A DNA stretch of 64,000 nucleotides, from the NCBI GenBank assembly GCA_904063045.1, contig CAJFCJ010000024.1, forward strand, positions 801,777-865,776. Reading direction: 5' to 3'. Position 1 is the first letter of the stretch. Every line of letters starts with the position of its first letter. A program made the translations under genes and the position numbers. The notes under the pieces were generated by a model that was not told where the DNA came from, did not search any database, and saw only the letters and a program-made list of their open reading frames with translations. Below, piece after piece: positions 61,365-64,000 of this stretch. The stretch is from Dimorphilus gyrociliatus (lineage: Eukaryota > Annelida > Polychaeta > Dinophilidae).

Positions 61365-61374
61365 TCACGTGACC
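61365..61374. promoter_or_regulatory. TCACGTGACC E-box (third copy of GGTCACGTGA)
   Basis: The reverse complement shares GGTCACGTGA with the sites at 16681 and 19178. It lies about 800 bp upstream of the SLC7 start codon and is too distant for firm assignment. Confidence 0.35.
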
Positions 61375-62317
61375 AACAATGTTTTTTCTATGATTTCAAT
61401 TAAAATTGAAGATAGCAACCTTCTAACATATTATACAAAATGCAGGATGTTAAAATATAATGATTTTAAATAACATAGATCGTTGAAATAGTTGCTCTTC
61501 TCCTTTATTTTTTTTTTTACTCCTACTTAAATGGGTTACTACGCTTGCAGAAAAATCCTCTGATCAAATGCACCACAGTTTATAATATTACAAGATTCCA
61601 CTCGGCAATTGTTTATCAAACTTGTCTAAAAGAAAGAAGAAATAACGAGTAAGGAGAGAAAAATTTAAGACTTTATCTTCTCTCAACGAAAACATTTTCT
61701 AAGAAAAAGAGGAAATTTAATTTAAAAAAAGGGAAGAAAAGAGTAAGGATAAATGAAAGTTGGGTGCCCCATTACCATCTCATGTCTAAATGAGCCTATA
61801 AGGCATGGAAACTACTCTTTAATTCGAGAAATTCTAGTACAGCACCGATAAGGTTCCTTAGTTAATCGTTATTTTCGAAAATAAAATTAAATTTGAGGAC
61901 AAAGAAGATAGAACTTGGAGAAAATTCTAAAAAACCAACGACGTATAGCTATCTTTTTCTTCATCTCACAACACGCTGACTCTGGGAGGACGCATATTTA
62001 TCAGTGATGAAGAAGTCTTCGATATAGTACAAAAAAATAATTTAGAAATTAACCTACTTAATTATTTATTTTCTTCAAAAGCCCTCTTTCAGCGTTCTTT
62101 CAAGTAAAAGGATAGGGATAACATCAGAATAAATACATTTTAATGAAAATTTCGGTATAGTTTAATTGACCCAAAAATAAGAATAAACCTCGATACTGCA
62201 AAATATAATATACACGGTATACTGTTTACTTGTATACATCCATTTATAAATTACACATAATTCATATATACTTTTATGAATTTACATGGAAAGTTTGAAA
62301 TGTATGTTCAACTGAGC

Positions 62318-63190
62318 TTAGACAAAATAGGATATGTCAACCACTTCCGGTTCCGCGGGACTATCTTCAGCCGAAAATGGAGATTCTTGATTTAGTCCGA
62401 TAGTTCCTATAACAATATCAGTATTTGTTGTAATCTTTTGCACTCTGTTCACAGTAACTTTAAACTTAAGAGTATAATATAAATCTATCAGACTGCAAGA
62501 TTTTAATCCAGTTGGTGGTAAATCCAATGGGATTTTAATTTTCTCTTTCCATCTATCAGTAGATCTAGCTCTTACTTGACCTTTGCTAACCATAGCCAGT
62601 GTCTTTCTTTCATGGAAGGTCTTTCCAGACTGGTCGTAATACCTGACATTCTAGGAAATATTTTAATAAATTTTTATTGTCCTTTCTAAATTGAAAAATC
62701 TATTTATTCTCTTTTATTACTTGCATTAAAACTACTTTAGACCGTTTAGTACTTCTGCCGCTATTATTCTTAACTTCACCTTTGAAATGTATTGTCTCAC
62801 CCGGGAGATAGCCAATCCGTTCTAAATACCAACTACAAACAATCTGTCCTAGTGTACAACACATGACAGTTTGATGCTCCTCACTATTCAATTCAACTGG
62901 TGTCTAAAGAACAATAATTATTAATCAGATGTAGCAGTATTCAAGGAAATTGAATTAAGTTTCAGTTACCATCATTTTTGGCAGAGAATTCAAGTCAACA
63001 ACACTCGTTATTGTAATTCTCTTTTTAACAGTATGATTATGCTTCCAAGGCCTTTCAAGCTTTACCCTCGCCCAATATTCTATTCCGCCGTGTTCAGCCA
63101 AAAAAGTTGAAGGTAAAACGTTTGGTAATTGAATTCTAAAGGGATATTTATGTGTCCCGGATTGAACCAAAATTTCATTTTCCTTTTCCC
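62318..63190 (-). CDS. Alpha-arrestin / arrestin-domain-containing protein (5' partial)
   Basis: Three 3' exons are visible: 63190-62970, 62903-62721 and 62650-62318; about 245 residues. The end of the arrestin N-domain is seen in TYPFRIQLPNVLPST-like sequence (YPFRIQLPNVLPSTFLAEHG) and IEYWARVKLERPW. The C-domain follows with GYLPGETIHFKGEVKNNSGR, SKVVLMQNVRYYDQSGKTFH and LPPTGLKSCSLIDLYYTLKF, all standard ARRDC/TXNIP signatures. The C-terminus ends soon after the second arrestin domain (PEVVDISYFV) and has no PPxY motif in the visible part, unlike ARRDC2-4, which recruit NEDD4-type ligases with it. The first visible exon starts in phase 1, so the missing N-terminal exons lie beyond 64000. 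From family knowledge these are trafficking adaptors for membrane cargo. Confidence 0.92.
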
Positions 63191-64000
63191 CTAAATGTAT
63201 AGTATTTTTTCAATAAGAGATTAGTAATGTACAAGCAAGCTGCAGGAAATTAAATAATAGCAAAGAGGGCAATTAACTTTCCAGGCCTATTAAGTTTAGC
63301 CTACTTTATATTGGTTGCATGGCGACCGTTTTCCTTTATATATATTTTTTTATGTCTGTAAAAAAAAAATTCCCCTTCCAACTTTTTCCTTATAAATATT
63401 GTACAAACGAAATATCCTTATCAATAGCGTGCAGTGTAGGGAAAAGGCCTACAAATATTATACTCGCTGTATATTAAAATCTTTCGTGCTATAAGTTCAT
63501 ATATCATTTCTCTTCTTTTTTTTTTCCTATAAGAATTGAAATATATACGCTAGAAACTTATATTTAAGCATATTATATAAAGAGATATATACAGTATATA
63601 CAGAATACATGTACATTACTATACATCTCTTGCATGATATATATATATATGATAATTTAATATAGGAAATATCTTAGGAGCGTCTCCTAACAACCAATTC
63701 TTTTTTCCCATATTTCATAAATATAATTAAATTCTGTTAGACAAATGAAACAAAAACTTAATAATAGAAAGAGAAAAAAACAAGATAAAATTGATTTTTA
63801 TTCTTTTTCCTAATTGTTGTTATAATTTTAATAAATAGAGTTTGGTTCACAAAATATCGTTTATCTACTGCATTCTTACTCTAAAACGTAAAAATATTAT
63901 CTATATTCGTTTGTTTGTTGTAAGCCTATACAGGAGTAATTTTTCTACGTTTATAAATAGGTAAATAATTCTTGGTGTTTCTTTCATTAAAATCTTTTTT
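63191..64000. other. Intron or upstream sequence of the arrestin-like gene
   Basis: Ends the window with no coding exon recognised. The missing N-terminal arrestin exons should be further along, so this is probably a long intron of at least 810 nt. (TA) and ATACAGTATA motifs are present near 63585-63650. Confidence 0.5.

Larger units (their letters stand above)
60566..62317. other. Spacer between the SLC7 and arrestin-like genes, with long (TA)n
   Basis: 1.75 kb without a supported gene. It contains (TA)n at 61100-61147; the minus-strand frame 60958-61188 simply translates that tract. A TCACGTGACC element lies at 61365-61374. Confidence 0.6.

Noticed and set aside
1-64000. CRISPR arrays, insertion sequences or intact transposons
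   Set aside because: No regularly spaced direct repeats, transposase or reverse-transcriptase frames, or terminal inverted repeats were seen.

Overview
This is nuclear DNA from an animal with a compact, AT-rich genome. Every multi-exon gene reads through with GT-AG introns, many only 50-80 nt long (the shortest clear one is 50 nt). Gene spacing is tight, and TA, GA and CT microsatellites are common. The gene set is metazoan: complex I NDUFS1, SH3BP5, an anoctamin, SUMO, a pericentrin/AKAP9-type PACT protein, cytosolic 5'-nucleotidase III, a class A GPCR, EBP, an SLC7 light chain and an alpha-arrestin, alongside a SUEL-type lectin and cysteine-rich secreted proteins. A small-bodied invertebrate, perhaps a spiralian such as a meiofaunal annelid, would fit. 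That placement is inference; the window has no marker that fixes it.

Layout. 1-3.2 kb: NDUFS1 (+, 5' end outside the window) faces a TMEM223-like gene (-), so two mitochondrial genes end tail to tail 80 bp apart. 5.3-14.5 kb: SH3BP5 (-) and an anoctamin (+) diverge from a 419-bp shared promoter region. 15.3-16.0 kb: SUMO (-), with an intron directly after the proposed start codon. 16.0-19.3 kb: gene-poor. 19.3-32.9 kb: a coiled-coil protein of about 2,790 residues (+) with a C-terminal PACT domain and two phase-neutral microexons. 33.2-34.6 kb: an orphan LRR-like membrane protein (-). 35.0-36.8 kb: cytosolic 5'-nucleotidase III (-). 37.2-40.1 kb: two divergent paralogous cysteine-rich secreted proteins that I cannot place in a known family. 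40.8-44.0 kb: a 704-residue bacterial-type PQQ glucose dehydrogenase (-) broken by 13 short introns, with a signal peptide and a GPI-type tail. 45.8-46.8 kb: an intronless GPCR (+). 50.4-51.0 kb: an EBP-type sterol isomerase (-). 51.6-52.2 kb: a SUEL-type lectin (-). 52.9-54.0 kb: an N-formylglutamate-amidohydrolase-like ectoenzyme (+). 54.7-55.6 kb: an intronless beta-propeller-like protein (-). 57.5-60.6 kb: an SLC7 heteromeric amino-acid transporter light chain (-). 62.3-63.2 kb: the 3' part of an alpha-arrestin (-).

The genes do not form one pathway. The strongest regional signal is 37-55 kb, which is rich in secreted, GPI-type or membrane proteins. Two of these are enzymes of bacterial type (the PQQ dehydrogenase and the formylglutamate-amidohydrolase-like protein), each with eukaryotic introns and surface-targeting signals. 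These, the orphan cysteine-rich pair and the orphan LRR-like receptor are the best candidates for undescribed biology. All gene models come from reading frames and splice phases by eye; no database search was possible.
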